Assembly: GCA_030144725.1 (NCBI GenBank)
Contig: JASKMD010000028.1
Coordinates: forward strand, 4,573,919-4,637,918
Source: Haematococcus lacustris
Lineage: Eukaryota > Chlorophyta > Chlorophyceae > Chlamydomonadales > Haematococcaceae
DNA length: 64,000 nucleotides
Reading direction: 5' to 3'
The notes beneath the pieces were generated by a model. That model ran no database searches, was not told the origin of the DNA, and worked only from the letters and a program-made list of their open reading frames with translations. A program made the translations under genes and the position numbers. Shown here piece by piece: positions 21,930-33,339 of this stretch (within the stretch, counting starts at the first letter, position 1; every line of letters starts with the position of its first letter).

Positions 21930-22012
21930 AGCACAACTGCTGTGCGTGGATCTAAAGACACCACGACGTGCAACACGTAAGTTGCTCTAGGGTCAATCGC
22001 TGCCGCACTACT

Positions 22013-25000
22013 ATGTCGGCCAGCGCCAACGCCAGCGTTAGTAGCGGTGCTCCTATTCCAGTTCTAGACAAGGACAACTATGCCATCTGGGCTATCAGGC
22101 TGCGGGGAATGATGGAAGAGGCTGGGGTTTACTATGTGGTAGAGAATGGTCTCGCCACTGCACCTCCAGCCCTTGCCGCTGATGCTACCCCAGCGCAACA
22201 TGCCGCCCATGCCTCTCAGCGTGCCAGAGTCGCAGCTGACAACGCTGCCAATCTCAAAGCTCGCGGCATTATCCTACGCTATGTCAGCGATCATCATGCC
22301 CGGGCAGTCGCTGCAGTTCCAACAGCGCAGGAAGCCTGGAATCAGCTAGCAGCCGAATTTGTGCAAGTCTCCATCGCACGACAGTCACAGCTGCAAATGC
22401 AACTGTCGCAGCTACGCATGCAGGCAGATGAAACTGTGGCAGGCTTCTTTGCCAGAACCATGCTGTTGCGTGATGAGCTCACCTCAGCTGGCTGCCCTCC
22501 CTCTGATCACTCCCTTATGCTGGCAGTCCTCAATGCCATGCCTCCTGAGTTCAAGATTGCCATCCAGCTGCTCAGGTACCAGCTGACTGTTGGGAACGCT
22601 GACCTTGATGTGGTGAAGAAGGTCCTCCTACAGTCTGAAGCTGATTACCTACAGGAGCAGTCCACTCAATCCACTCAGTCCACTCAGCCTGCTTCCACCC
22701 TCTGGAGCTCATCCTTCACCTACTCCAGGGGTAGGGGTCAGCCGCCTGGGTACAGGGGCAGGGGCAGCTCCCCTGCAAGGGGGATACTCAGGGGGGGCTA
22801 CACAGCTGGTCGGGGGGGGGTCATTCCTAATGCTTCCAGGCCAGTCTCCTCTCAGCAGCAGGGCAGATCCTCTCGGCCTGTCTGCCAGTACTGCAACTAC
22901 CCTGGCCACGTCCTGTCTGAGTGCCGCAGATATGCACGCGACCATGGGAGCTTCGCCAGACCTGTCAGCCCCAGTCTGGCTCAGGCTCAGCTGAACCCTA
23001 ACCAGGCTCGAGGCAACAGCCCCAGCAGGGGCAGGGGGGAGGGTGCAGGCGGCAGAAGCGCAGACTCAGCAAGCAGCAGCATGCAGCAGCAGTCTGATGC
23101 TGAGCAGGCCAATGTCCTGTTCATGGCCAGGACAAACCGTTTTCCAATGCTGTCGCGCACAGAACCAGTTGCCACTCCTCTCCCAGGGCACCTGGTCCCT
23201 GACAACATGACTGATGAGGAGTTCCTGGACTTCTATGCCAGACTGCCACGCTGGGTCATTGACTCAGGTGCTAACAGGCACATCATGCCTTGGCGCTCCT
23301 GTCTCTCTGACTACCACACCTTCGACCCCCCAATTCAGCTGCAGCTGGGTGGCACAGGGTCCTCCATCGATGTCGTGGGTGAGGGCACCACCTATCTCAC
23401 CAACTCTGCGGGGGAGCAGTGGGCAGTCACGGGTGTGCTTCATGCTCCAGCAGCTGCCTACTGCTATCTCTCTGTCTCTGAGCTCACCCGTGCTGGTGTC
23501 ACCCTTCACTTCCACGGTGACAACTGTGATCTGATTGGCCGGGGAAACCCACCTGAGTGGCAGATGACGATCAGGAAGGCTCCTCCCGGGGTCTACCTCT
23601 GGCACATCAGGGCTGTGGCAGAGGGTCGCCGTGTCATGGGACATGGCGATCAGGAGGATGACTCCCATCTGTACGATCCTGACAACATCTACAATCCGAA
23701 TCCCCATGCGTTCCACATGCAGCCAAACGAGCTTGATCCTCAGGTGTGGCATCAGCGCTGTGGACATGCCTCTTTCTCTGTTCTCACTCGCATGCAGCGG
23801 GAAGGGATGGTGAATGGGGTTCCAGTCAGCCGGGCAGTTTTTGCAGAGTCAGCATGCAGTGCTGTTGTATGTCCTGGCTGCGCCATGGGCAAGCAGCACC
23901 GTCGTGTTCACTTTGATCTTCCCACCAATGCTCAACCAGTTACAGCTGCCCTGGGCCTCGTTCACATGGATGTCTGTGGCCCAATGCCTCATGTTGGCAG
24001 AGACGGCAGCCGTTACATTGCTACTTTCCTGGATGAGCACACTGGACTGTCAGTCATTCAGTTACTTACCAGCAAGGATCAGGTGCCGGCAGCAATTCAG
24101 CGTGTCATTACTGAGCTTGAGACTCAGTCAGGGCATCGTTGCAAGGCTCTCAGGTCAGATAACGGCTCCGAGTACAGCAACAAGACCATGAGAGACTGGT
24201 GCAGCAGCAAAGGCATCCAACAGCAATTCTCTGCTCCCTACTGCCCTGAGCAAAATGGCAAGGCTGAGCGTCTCAACAGAACCATCATGCAGAGCACACG
24301 CAGCATGCTACTGTCAGCTCAGCTGCCCCCTGGATTTTGGGTTGATGCTGCTCTGAAGGCCAACTATGTGAGGAACTTGCTGCCCATCACGGGGCAGCCC
24401 GTGACACCCTGGGAGGCCTTCTATCATCGCAAGCCTAACCTCTCTGCCCTGCGTGTCTTTGGAGCAACAGCGTGGGTGTATGTGACACATCCCAATCGCA
24501 ACAAGCTCCAGCCTAAGGCAGTCAAAGGCATCCTGCTGGGCTACGCTGTTGGCAGCAAAGCTTACAAGCTGTGGGTGAATGGCAGGCTGGTTATCAGCAA
24601 GGACGTGCAGATTGATGAGACTGCGGTTCTTGACCACCACCGCAACTTGCAGCTGCCTGTACAGTCCCCTGTGCCCAACAAGCCTGCTCCAGCACCTGCA
24701 CCCCCACCTCCTTCTCAGTCTTCGCTACCTCTACCTGCCCCAGCGCCTGCGCCTTCAGCTCCAGCTCTGGTTTTCCAGCAACCTCCCTCACCTCCTTCTC
24801 CTCAACCTCCACAGTCGCCTGCTTCTCCACAGCGGCCACCTTTGCAGCAGCAACAGCTGCAGCCTCAGCAGCAGGCGCCGCAGCCTCAGCAGCAGGCGCC
24901 GCAACTTCAGCAGCAAGCACCGCAGCAGCAAGCGTCGCAGCCTCAGTTGTCGGGCCAAAGCAGTCCCTCCCCCAGCAGACACAGCGCAAGAGCTGCTGGG

Positions 25001-26948
25001 GGGGAGGCAAGCAGCAGCACCAGCTCTTCCGCTGCCATAGGCAGTGGGAGTGAAGCAGCAAATAGCACTGGGGGAGGCGACAGCAGTGCACCTGCAGTGT
25101 CACCAAGGGGATGGCCCAGGTACAGTGGGAGCCCCAACCGAGGCTCAGTGGGAGCTTTTCCTGGCATTGGGATTCAGATTCCCAGGCCTACGACCGATAC
25201 CCCTAGCAGCTGCAGGACCAGCTGGCTCACCTCCTACACATGCCAATCCAGCCCCTGCCTTGGTAGCACCTGAGGCCCCTTTACCTGCTGCCTCAAAGAT
25301 GCCTGATGCACCTCGCCGCAATCCTGCTCGTTCAAGGCAGCCACCAGAAAGGTTCAGACAGCCTGAGCTAGGATCCATGACTGTCAATGACACATCTTCC
25401 AGTGACACGCCCACTGTGCTTGAGGCACTGTCAGGACCACAAGCAGACTCCTGGCGTGAGGCAATGCACACTGAGCTTGCGTCCTTGCATGCTAATGGCA
25501 CATGGACTCTTGTTGAAAGGCCATCTGGTGCACGAGTGCTGCCTACTAAGTGGGTACTGAAGATTAAGCGTGATGCCACAGGAGCAATTGAGAAGTTCAA
25601 GGCCCGACTAGTGGCAAAGGGCTTCATGCAAGTGTCAGGTGTGGATGTGGGGGACGTGTATGCACCTGTGAGCAAGCACACCACTCTGCGCTCTCTGTTG
25701 GCTCTGGCAGCTGCACGAGACATGGAAGTGCACCAGATTGATGTTGAGGCAGCCTTTCTGAATGGCACACTGCAGCCTGATGAGGTCATCCACATTCAGC
25801 AGCCTGAAGGGTTTGAAGAGGGCAGCCCTAACACTGTGTGCAGGCTGCAAAAGGCACTGTATGGTCTCAGGCAGGCACCTCGTGCATGGCATGCTAAGCT
25901 GAAGCAGGAGCTTGAGGGCATGGGTTTCTGTGCCTCTGAGTCTGACCCAGCACTCTTCATGCTGTCACGTCCTGCTGGCACTGTGTACCTGCTGGTGTAT
26001 GTAGATGATTGCCTGCTATGCACAGAAAAGGGTGACTTTGAGAGCCTGGACTTTGTGAAGCAGCGCCTGTCCTCTGTGTTTGGCATCAAGGACCTGGGTC
26101 AGACCAGGTGGTTCTTGGGCATGCAGATCAGTAGGGACAGGTCTCAGGGCACACTGCAGCTTGATCAGCAGCAGTACATCAAAGAGCTACTCAACACCTA
26201 CAGCATGACTGAGGCACACAGCAAGGCAGTCCCCATGGCACCAGGCACCAAGCTAGTTAAGGAGGGTGATGCTTTGGACACTACGCACCATAGCTACAGC
26301 GCTTTGGTAGGTAGTCTGCTCTATCTGTCCTGCTGCACAAGGCCTGATATTGCCTACGCAGTGGGAGCACTGGCACGGCATTTGGCTGCTCCCACACAGC
26401 AACACTGGGCAGCAGCCAAGGCAGTACTCAGCTACCTAAAGGGCACAGCCAGCCAGGGTTTGGTCTTTGGGGGCAGTGACAGCCTGCAAGGGTATTGTGA
26501 TGCTGACTATGCAGGAGACAAAGACACTGCACGCAGCACCACTGGGTATGTGTTCACACTGCACGGCGCAGCCATCTCCTGGTCAAGCAGGCTGCAGCCC
26601 ACCGTTGCCATGTCCACTGCAAAGGCTGAGTACATGGCCGCATCAGGAGCAGTAAAAGAGGCAGTCTGGCTTAGGAAGCTCATGCAAGACTTGGGCCTGC
26701 CTGGCACATGTGTGAACATCATGTGTGACAACCAGGCTGCCCTGCAACTGTTGAACAATCCCATGGCCTCAGCACGCTCCAAGCACATCAGTGTCCACCA
26801 CCACTTTGCCAGGGAGCGGGCAGTTCGGGGGGAGGTGATGTTTACCTACTGCAGCACATCAGAGATGGTAGCAGATGTCATGACTAAGCCTTTGGCAGCT
26901 GTGAAGCTTGGCTATGCCAAGGAAGGCTGTGGAATCAGCAGCATGTAG
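22013..26948 (+). pseudogene. Copia gag-pol polyprotein with one frameshift
   Basis: Start chosen at 22013 (MSASANASVSSG), the first ATG followed by a conserved gag-like opening (LDKDNYAIWAIRLRGMM). Order: gag helices; zinc knuckle CQYCNYPGHVLSEC at about 22890; protease DSGANRH at 23265; GAG-pre-integrase HHCC (WHQRCGHAS, CPGCAMGKQH); integrase with Asp in MDVCGP, Asp in RSDNGSEY and Glu in CPEQNGKAE; Gln/Pro-rich linker with CAG tracts; RT (KFKARLVAKGF, catalytic YVDDCLL near 26005); RNase H (CDADYAGD, DNQAALQL, SKHISVHHHF). The frame changes by one base between about 25100 and 25200, where the first frame runs into a stop at 25271 and the second supplies the sequence preceding RT. All catalytic motifs are intact, so the shift may be recent, or programmed. 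Confidence 0.92.
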
Positions 26949-27109
26949 ACGAGCACAGGCATGTAAGCCTGAAACAGCTTGTTTGTACCCAGTCATGTGT
27001 GTGCATGGACTGGGAGTTTGGAGTTGAGTGAAGCACAGGCTTGTATGCCTGAAACAGCTAAAGAAGTTGAAGTTGTTTGCGACTCAGTAGCTGCACATCT
27101 GAGTGGGAG

Positions 27110-27357
27110 TGTTGTGAATCATGCCCCGGTGCAGATCTAATCTTGCACCGGTGATAGGTCCAGCTGTCCAGCTTCTGAGTGACTCCGAGTGACAGTTGGT
27201 ATTTAGCGTGGTGACAGGCATTCGTAGGCACCCTCGTCTGGTGTCTCGTCTGTCCCACGCTCTTCTACAGGTATGAGAGCCTGTCTCTGTGCCATGATCT
27301 AGGCTCTCGCTGTAATAACCCTCGTCTGGTGTCTCGTCTGTCCCACGCTCTTCTACA
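27110..27357 (+). repeat. Copia 3' LTR (248 bp)
   Basis: Starts TGTTGTGAATC after the purine-rich CTGAGTGGGAG and ends CTCTTCTACA next to the TSD CCTGA. Confidence 0.95.
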
Positions 27358-27370
27358 CCTGATTAACGCG

Positions 27371-27513
27371 ATGGATAGTGCGCGATGTGCGAGGAGCCCG
27401 ACCCCATGTCGCTACGCTCCGCGGCTGCTGGCTTCGGTCTCGAGCTGTTACGCTCCAGCGCCTCGGCCTCGCGTATATAGGGCACCTAAAACTACCGGCG
27501 CTTCCACTATCTA
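27371..27513. mobile_element. Probable MITE or element end with GC-rich hairpin
   Basis: The right end, in reverse complement TAGATAGTGGAAGCGCCGG then GTTTTAGG, resembles the two ends of the element at 45715-47782 (TAGATAATGG, CGTTTTAGGC). The left end GGATAGTGCGCGATG is a weaker partner. The middle contains an imperfect hairpin around CTCCGCGGCTGCTGGCTTCGG. It stands just upstream of the second recombinase-related gene; 27514-27792 has nothing else I recognise. Confidence 0.45.
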
Positions 27514-27792
27514 CTACGTAATTGAGTTTTACTCCGTTGTAATCGTTAATAGACCTCGTTTTAAGGATCGTTAACTGCAGCGGACCTGGTGTACTAACAG
27601 AGACTTAATCTATAAGGTTCGGGCAGACGGTTATAAGGTTCAGGTGTGAGTGTTTGACTGCGTCCCTCCTAAACCTCCCCGGCGAGCTGTTAACTGTGTT
27701 AAGGCTTCTCAGACCGCGACGTGCGAGCTCATGCTGACGTTGTTAGCTTACACCGGGTAGCAGTGCCCCGCGGGCAGCGCCGGTTTGCGAGT

Positions 27793-29940
27793 ATGCTTGT
27801 GAGAAATGACTCAGCTCGCGGTGGCAGCGCAAATGACACCCTTCGCCAAGCTGTATCCAAAGCCTCCGGCGGTCAACGGGCCCCGGCGACACTCGCCGCT
27901 TACAGAACGCAGGAAAAGAAACTGGAGGCGCTTTGCGCTATACACCCTGAGGAAGAATGGAGCTTGAAGAACATCACTTGCACAGCGGCAGCTGGCATGC
28001 TTCACCAGCTGCTGAAGGACTTCAAGGCGAATGCTGACAGCCAGGAGAAGAAAAAAAAAACCATGGTAACAGTGAAGTGCTTAGCTTAGCCAGGCCCCAG
28101 CCCTACAACAATGTTGGTATGTCTGCCCTTGCCCTTTGCGCTTGCAGTCCAATCCAACATTGAGGCAGGTGCACGCTGTGCTACAAGCGCATTACCAACA
28201 GCAATTGGTGCTCGACCCTGTTCTTGGTCAACCGCCGGACCTGATGACGGACCCACTCTACTCCCAAGCTTACACCAACATCCACTTTGCAGTCACTGGA
28301 GGAGGGAAAAGGTAGCACCCCTACAGCCTAACCCCACACCCCTACAGCCTGCTGCTGCCCATGCCCTGCAGCCTCCTGCTGCTGCTCATGCCCTGCAGCC
28401 TCCTTCTGCTGCCCATGCCCTGCAGCCCATGCCCTGCAGCCCCTGCCCTGCCCTGCCCTGCCCTGCCCTGCCCTGCCCTGCCCTGCCCTGCCCTGCCCTG
28501 CCCTGCCCTGCCCTGCCCTGCCCTGCCCTGCCCTGCCCTGCCCTGCCCTGCCCTGCCCTGCCCTGCCCTGCCCTGCCCTGCCCTGCCCTGCCCTGCCCTG
28601 CCCTGCCCTGCCCTGCCCTGCCCTGCCCTGCCCTGCCCTGCCCTGCCCTGCCCTGCCCTGCCCTGCCCTGCCCTGCCCTGCCCTGCCCTGCCCTGCCCTG
28701 CCCTGCCCTGCCCTGCCCTGCCCTGCCCTGCCCTGCCCTGCCCTGCCCTGCCCTGCCCTGCCCTGCCCTGCCCTGCCCTGCCCTGCCCTGCCCTGCCCTG
28801 CCCTGCCCTGCCCTGCCCTGCCCTGCCCTGCCCTGCCCTGCCCTGCCCTGCCCTGCCCTGCCCTGCCCTGCCCTGCCCTGCCCTGCCCTGCCCTGCCCTG
28901 CCCTGCCCTGCCCTGCCCTGCCCTGCCCTGCCCTGCCCTGCCCTGCCCTGCCCTGCCCTGCCCTGCCCTGCCCTGCCCTGCCCTGCCCTGCCCTGCCCTG
29001 CCCTGCCCTGCCCTGCCCTGCCCTGCCCTGCCCTGCCCTGCCCTGCCCTGCCCTGCCCTGCCCTGCCCTGCCCTGCCCTGCCCTGCCCTGCCCTGCCCTG
29101 CCCTGCCCTGCCCTGCCCTGCCCTGCCCTGCCCTGCCCTGCCCTGCCCTGCCCTGCCCTGCCCTGCCCTGCCCTGCCCTGCCCTGCCCTGCCCTGCCCTG
29201 CCCTGCCCTGCCCTGCCCTGCCCTGCCCTGCCCTGCCCTGCCCTGCCCTGCCCTGCCCTGCCCTGCCCTGCCCTGCCCTGCCCTGCCCTGCCCTGCCCTG
29301 CCCTGCCCTGCCCTGCCCTGCCCTGCCCTGCCCTGCCCTGCCCTGCCCTGCCCTGCCCTGCCCTGCCCTGCCCTGCCCTGCCCTGCCCTGCCCTGCCCTG
29401 CCCTGCCCTGCCCTGCCCTGCCCTGCCCTGCCCTGCCCTGCCCTGCCCTGCCCTGCCCTGCCCTGCCCTGCCCTGCCCTGCCCTGCCCTGCCCTGCCCTG
29501 CCCTGCCCTGCCCTGCCCTGCCCTGCCCTGCCCTGCCCTCAAGCCCCCTGCCTGCTGGGCCCCCAGGATCCCAGCCTCCTGCTAGGAAACAGAACCAAGG
29601 AGGACCGGGAGAGTGGCTAAGGTCCGTTAACAGCTTCCAGGGCTTCCAGGATGCATGGCACAGAGGCCAGCAAGGAGTCAGACCACCCTTAAAGCAGCTA
29701 GAGGCCGACCCAGAGAAGCGCCACAGGGAGGGGAAGAACTACAGCTGTCAGATTGAGTCCTTCAAGGACTGCATATTCACCCTGGAGGTCCTGAAGGCGG
29801 TCAAGGGCTTGACTGTGGAGCAGCTGCAGCAGCAAGCTAACCAGCAGTGGGTCAATCACTCGTGCAAATTAAGGCCTGGCTGGCTTGAAAAACCTGAGAG
29901 TTCAGGTCTGAAACTTGGTATGTGGGCTGCTGTGACCTAG
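27793..29940 (+). CDS. Crypton-related gene 2: core-binding and GCR1_C-like domains, no catalytic domain
   Basis: Proposed exons 27793-28065, 28148-28311 and 29586 to 29850 or to the stop at 29938-29940. Junction phases (0, then 2) agree and all borders are GT-AG. Exons 1-2 encode PATLAAYRTQEKKLEALC, a basic lysine run, then NPTLRQVHAVLQAHYQQQ, the helix pattern of tyrosine-recombinase core-binding domains. Exon 3 encodes FQDAWHRGQQGVRPPLKQLE and a following helix-rich stretch that resembles the GCR1_C DNA-binding domain found at the C-terminus of fungal Cryptons. No Arg-His-Tyr catalytic block lies between them, so the product could at most bind DNA, or the gene is a deletion derivative. Intron 2 consists mostly of a (CCCTG)219 array. 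The domain names are by-eye resemblance. Confidence 0.5.
28441..29535 (+). repeat. (CCCTG)219 perfect pentanucleotide array
   Basis: 1095 bp of uninterrupted CCCTG, inside the proposed intron 28312-29585 of the recombinase-related gene 2. It is preceded by CTGCAGCC/CTGCTGCTC repeats similar to those at 32520-33330. The long open frames over it (Pro-Cys-Pro-Ala-Leu or Gly-Gln-Gly-Arg-Ala) exist only because the unit has no stop codon. Confidence 0.99.
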
Positions 29941-30179
29941 AGGATGTCAAGACTCTCTTGGGCCAAAGTGTAATTCTCACTCGGTGTCGAGTTGCTGGGC
30001 CAGGTGTGGGGCTGTGACCCTGATTTTGGCTAAGGGAGTTGGCACCGTGTTACCAAAGTGACTTTTCATGAAATGTGAGTATGAGCGATTGTAAAGGGTG
30101 GTTACAGCTGCCCAACCTAGTAGGTGGCATGCAAAAAATCGGGCAGCGTGGAGCGGGCAACCTGGGGTGGGCAACCTGG

Positions 30180-30345
30180 AGCCAAGCCTAGCCCAGCCTA
30201 CCCCAACCTAGCCTAGCCTAGCCTACCCCAGCCTAGCCTAGCCTAGCCTACCCCAGGCTAGCCTTGCCTAGGCTAGCCTACCCTAGCCTACCCTAGCCTA
30301 GCCTACCCCAGGCTAGCCCAGCCTAGCCTAGCCCAGCCTGATTTG
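30180..30345 (+). repeat. CCTAGCCTAGC minisatellite
   Basis: Irregular 5- and 10-bp units (CTAGC, CCTACCCCAG). It resembles no known telomere repeat of green algae (TTTTAGGG or TTTAGGG). The surrounding 29941-30600 has no gene. Confidence 0.85.
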
Positions 30346-30604
30346 GTGCCATGGGGCATAGGCAGCAAGGCAAAGTGCTTAGCAGTCCCGTGATAAGGTG
30401 TTGGCCCATAGCAATGAGGTGCAGCCAGTCCTTGTGGTTGTGCACATGGCATAGGTGGTGAGCAATGCATGAGTCGTTGTGTTGTTGTTGTAGTGATGTT
30501 GTGTGGTGTTGTTGTGTGGTGTTGTCACCTTCCATCAATGCATGTGCTTAGCACCAGCAATACATGCCGTTTGTTGTGGTGTTGCGAGGTGTTCGGGCGT
30601 CGTT

Positions 30605-31415
30605 GCATACGTTGTGGCAGGACCCTGTAGCCGTGCGGCAGGACCCTGTGAACGTGTGTCGTAGGACCCTGTAGCCGTGCGGCAGGACCCTGTGAGAATA
30701 TGTCGCAGGACCCTGTAGCCGTGCGGCAGAACCCTGTAGCCTAATTTAGCAGGACCCTGTAGGCGTGCGGCAGAACCCTGTAAACAAACGTCGCAGGACC
30801 CTGTAGGCGTGCGGCAGGACCCTGTAGACAAACGTCGCAGGACCCTGTAGCCGTGCGGCAGAACCCTGTAGACATACGTCGCAGGACCCTGTAGCCGTGC
30901 GGCAGGACCCTGTAGCTGTTTATCGCAGGACCCTGTAGGCGTGCGGCAGAACCCTGTAAACGTGTGTCGCAGGACCCTGTAGCCGTGCGGCAGAACCCTG
31001 TAGACATACGTCGCAGGACCCTGTAGGCGTGCGGCAGGACCCTGTAGACATACGTCGCAGGACCCTGTAGCCGTGCGGCAGGACCCTGTAGACAAACGTC
31101 GCAGGACCCTGTAGGCGTGCGGCAGAACCCTGTAGCCTAATTTAGCAGGACCCTGTAGGCGTGCGGCAGGACCCTGTAGCCTAATGTAGCAGGACCCTGT
31201 AGGCGTGCGGCAAGACCCTGTAGACAAACGTTGCAGGACCCTGTAGCCGTGCGGCAGGACCCTGTAGTTATTTGTCGTAGGACCCTGTAGCCGTGCGGCA
31301 GAACCCTGTAAACAAATGTCGCAGGACCCTGTAGCCGTGCGGCAGAACCCTGTGGCCTAGGACCCTGTACAGGGTCGGTAGGACCCGGTACAGGGTTAGG
31401 TAACTTTTCAAATAG
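30605..31415 (+). repeat. CAGGACCCTGTAG minisatellite
   Basis: About forty copies of a 13-bp core arranged in alternating spacers (CCGTGCGG and ACAAACGTCG), giving a 39-40 bp higher-order unit. The array ends with the perfect 16-bp palindrome GACCCTGTACAGGGTC, whose centre CTGTACAG is also the centre of the palindrome repeated in the CACT element at 10371-14115. Confidence 0.95.
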
Positions 31416-31514
31416 TTATAACATCGCAACAACTTGGAGTTTTTCAATGATTACAACGGCGATGAGTCGGCCTTTCCTGGGGCTATCTGCAGTGTGCCTC
31501 CCGGGAGGAAATGA

Positions 31515-32213
31515 CGTAGGCGACTTCCGGCCTTAATCGGCGCGAGTGATGACGCTTCCAAGGCCAAGGGGCCAAACAAGAACAGGGTGGGAAGGCAATG
31601 GTCTGGCCATCGAAAGTGGTTGGAGGACACACACCCAGAGTGCTTCCTAGCTGGAAGGGTGCTGAAAAAGAATCCCTCCATGTCAGCACATGATGCCTAT
31701 GAAGGGGTCCAGGGGCTTAAGGAGACTCTGGCCACACCCTCTAGGGCACTGAAGAAGGCCAGGGTGGCAGCAGGATTGCACAGCCCTGATGCAGCTTCTG
31801 TGAACAGGGCTCTTCAGTTTGGGGAGCCTATGGGAAAAGGGTCTGATGTGGCATCATGTGCTGACACGTTCATCACCCAGCTGCAAGAGAAGGCCCGTGC
31901 TCTGGCAGGCCGGAGTGAGAGCCAGTCCTTCAAGGAGGTAGCTGAAGAGGTCGAGCTAAGCAAGCTCTCACAGCTGGCTACTGCACTCTCCCTCCCTACC
32001 ACTGATCCCTCTAAGAGAGGCCAACAGGGTCTATGTGGCTACTCATTGTACCTCTCCATGACGCGGGCTGGGATGGAGGCTCTGCATCCGGGACTGCAGC
32101 CATCTCAGATCACCCAGCTCCTGGCATCTGCTTGGAATGGTGTGGGGGCAGCTGTTCAGTCAGGGTATAAAATGTATGCTGCCATCGTCAAAAGGTTGGA
32201 AGGAAGGAAGTGA
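31515..32213 (+). CDS. Hypothetical ORF with HMG-box-like C-terminal tail
   Basis: Open from about 31515 to the stop at 32211-32213; the first usable start is unclear, so it may be an internal or last exon. The protein is basic in its first third (GRQWSGHRKWLED, PSRALKKARVAAGL), helical in the middle (FITQLQEKARALAGRSESQSFKEVAEEVELSKLSQLATALSLP) and ends with GYSLYLSMTRAGMEAL and a Trp/Lys-Tyr pattern (AWNGVGAAVQSGYKMYAA) that resembles an HMG box in spacing. Codon usage and absence of repeats suggest real coding sequence. It follows the recombinase-related gene 2 and its minisatellite, so it may be another exon of that element. 32214-32520 has nothing visible. Confidence 0.5.
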   Translation, partial: RRRLPALIGASDDASKAKGPNKNRVGRQWSGHRKWLEDTHPECFLAGRVLKKNPSMSAHDAYEGVQGLKETLATPSRALKKARVAAGLHSPDAASVNRALQFGEPMGKGSDVASCADTFITQLQEKARALAGRSESQSFKEVAEEVELSKLSQLATALSLPTTDPSKRGQQGLCGYSLYLSMTRAGMEALHPGLQPSQITQLLASAWNGVGAAVQSGYKMYAAIVKRLEGRK

Positions 32214-32519
32214 CACTGAGAAGGCTGATTGGTGTTGCATTGGCAGCGCATGACTTGGCTGAACCCACAGACCATTGTATGAGAGTGTTGGGCTTGGTGT
32301 CGGGCTACTTGTTTAGATATGTTACAACCTGATGCTGTTGCTCATGCACTGCCTCATGATGGAGTTAGTGTATTGTGCAGGAGACTGCTTGCTCTCTTTG
32401 TTCTTTCTTACTCATGTGTAGGCATGACGTTGGCAAAACGAGACGAGACAAGCTGTTGTGTTGGAGATTATTAATCTTACATGTTGAAAACATAGCATGA
32501 TTGCAAACAACCTCTGCCA

Positions 32520-33330
32520 TGCTGCTGTTGCTCATGAGCTGCAGCACCCCTGTAGCCTGCTGCTACTAGCACCATGCACTGCCACACCCCTACAGCCTGC
32601 TGCTGCCCATGCCCTGCTATCCATGCCCTGCAGCCTCCTGCTGCTGCTCATGTCCTGCAGCCTCCTTCTGCTGCCCATGCCCTGCAGCCTCCTGCTGCTG
32701 CTGCTCATGCCCTGCAGCCTCCTGCTGCTGCTGCTGCCCATGCCCTGCAGCCTCCTGCTGCTGCTCATGCCCTGCAGCCCATGCCCTGAAGCCTCCTGCT
32801 GCTGCTGCTCATGCCCTGCAGCCTCCTGCTGCTGCTGCTCATGCTCTGCAGCCCATGCCCTGCAGCCTCCTACTGTTGCTGCTGCCCATGCCCTGCAGCC
32901 TCCTGCTGCTGCTCATACCCTGCAGCCTCCTGCTGCTGCTCATGCCCTGCAGCCTCCTGCTGCTGCTGCTCATGCCCTGCAGCCCATGCCCTGCAGCCTC
33001 CTGCTGCTGCGGCGCATGCCCTGCAGCCCATGCCCTGCAGCCTCCTGCTGCTGCTCATGCCCTGCAGCCTCCTGCTGCTGCTCATGCCCTGCAGCCCATG
33101 ATCTGCTGCCTCCTGCTGCTGCTGCTCATGCCCTGCAGCCCATGCCCTACAGCCTCCTGCTGCTGCTGCTACTCATGCCCTGCAGTGCCACACCCCTACT
33201 GCAGCACACCTGTAGCCTGCTCCTACTAGCAGCATGTACAGCCTCACCCCTACAGCCTGCTGCTTATGCACTGCTGCCCATGCCTTGCAGCCTCCTGCTG
33301 CTCATGCACATACACTACAGCCTGCATGCA
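32520..33330 (+). repeat. CTGCAGCCTCCTGCTGCTG minisatellite
   Basis: About thirty units of 21-30 bp built of CATGCCCTGCAGCC and CTCCTGCTGCTGCT. Open in all frames on both strands because of its composition. The same composition recurs at 28340-28440 and, in reverse, in the foldback arms of 34665-39182. Confidence 0.9.
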
Positions 33331-33339
33331 CTAAGCTGA

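Larger units (their letters stand above)
21579..27357 (+). mobile_element. Copia-type LTR retrotransposon with 5-bp TSD
   Basis: Flanked by CCTGA at 21574-21578 and 27358-27362. 5' LTR 21579-21914 (336 bp), primer-binding site 21915-21929, gag-pol 22013-26948, purine-rich tract before the 3' LTR at 27110-27357 (248 bp). The LTRs are almost identical except that the 5' copy has one additional 88-bp internal unit. It interrupts unidentified sequence (21367-21573 joined to 27363). Integrase precedes RT in the polyprotein, which defines the copia superfamily. Confidence 0.95.

Noticed and set aside
28111..29940. Very long open frames over the CCCTG array on both strands
   Set aside because: The pentamer contains no stop codon in any frame and 219 identical units keep it open; the translation is pure repeat without any fold.
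30180..30345. Telomere-like repeat
   Set aside because: The CCTAGC units do not match known green algal telomere repeats and vary irregularly in the middle of the window.
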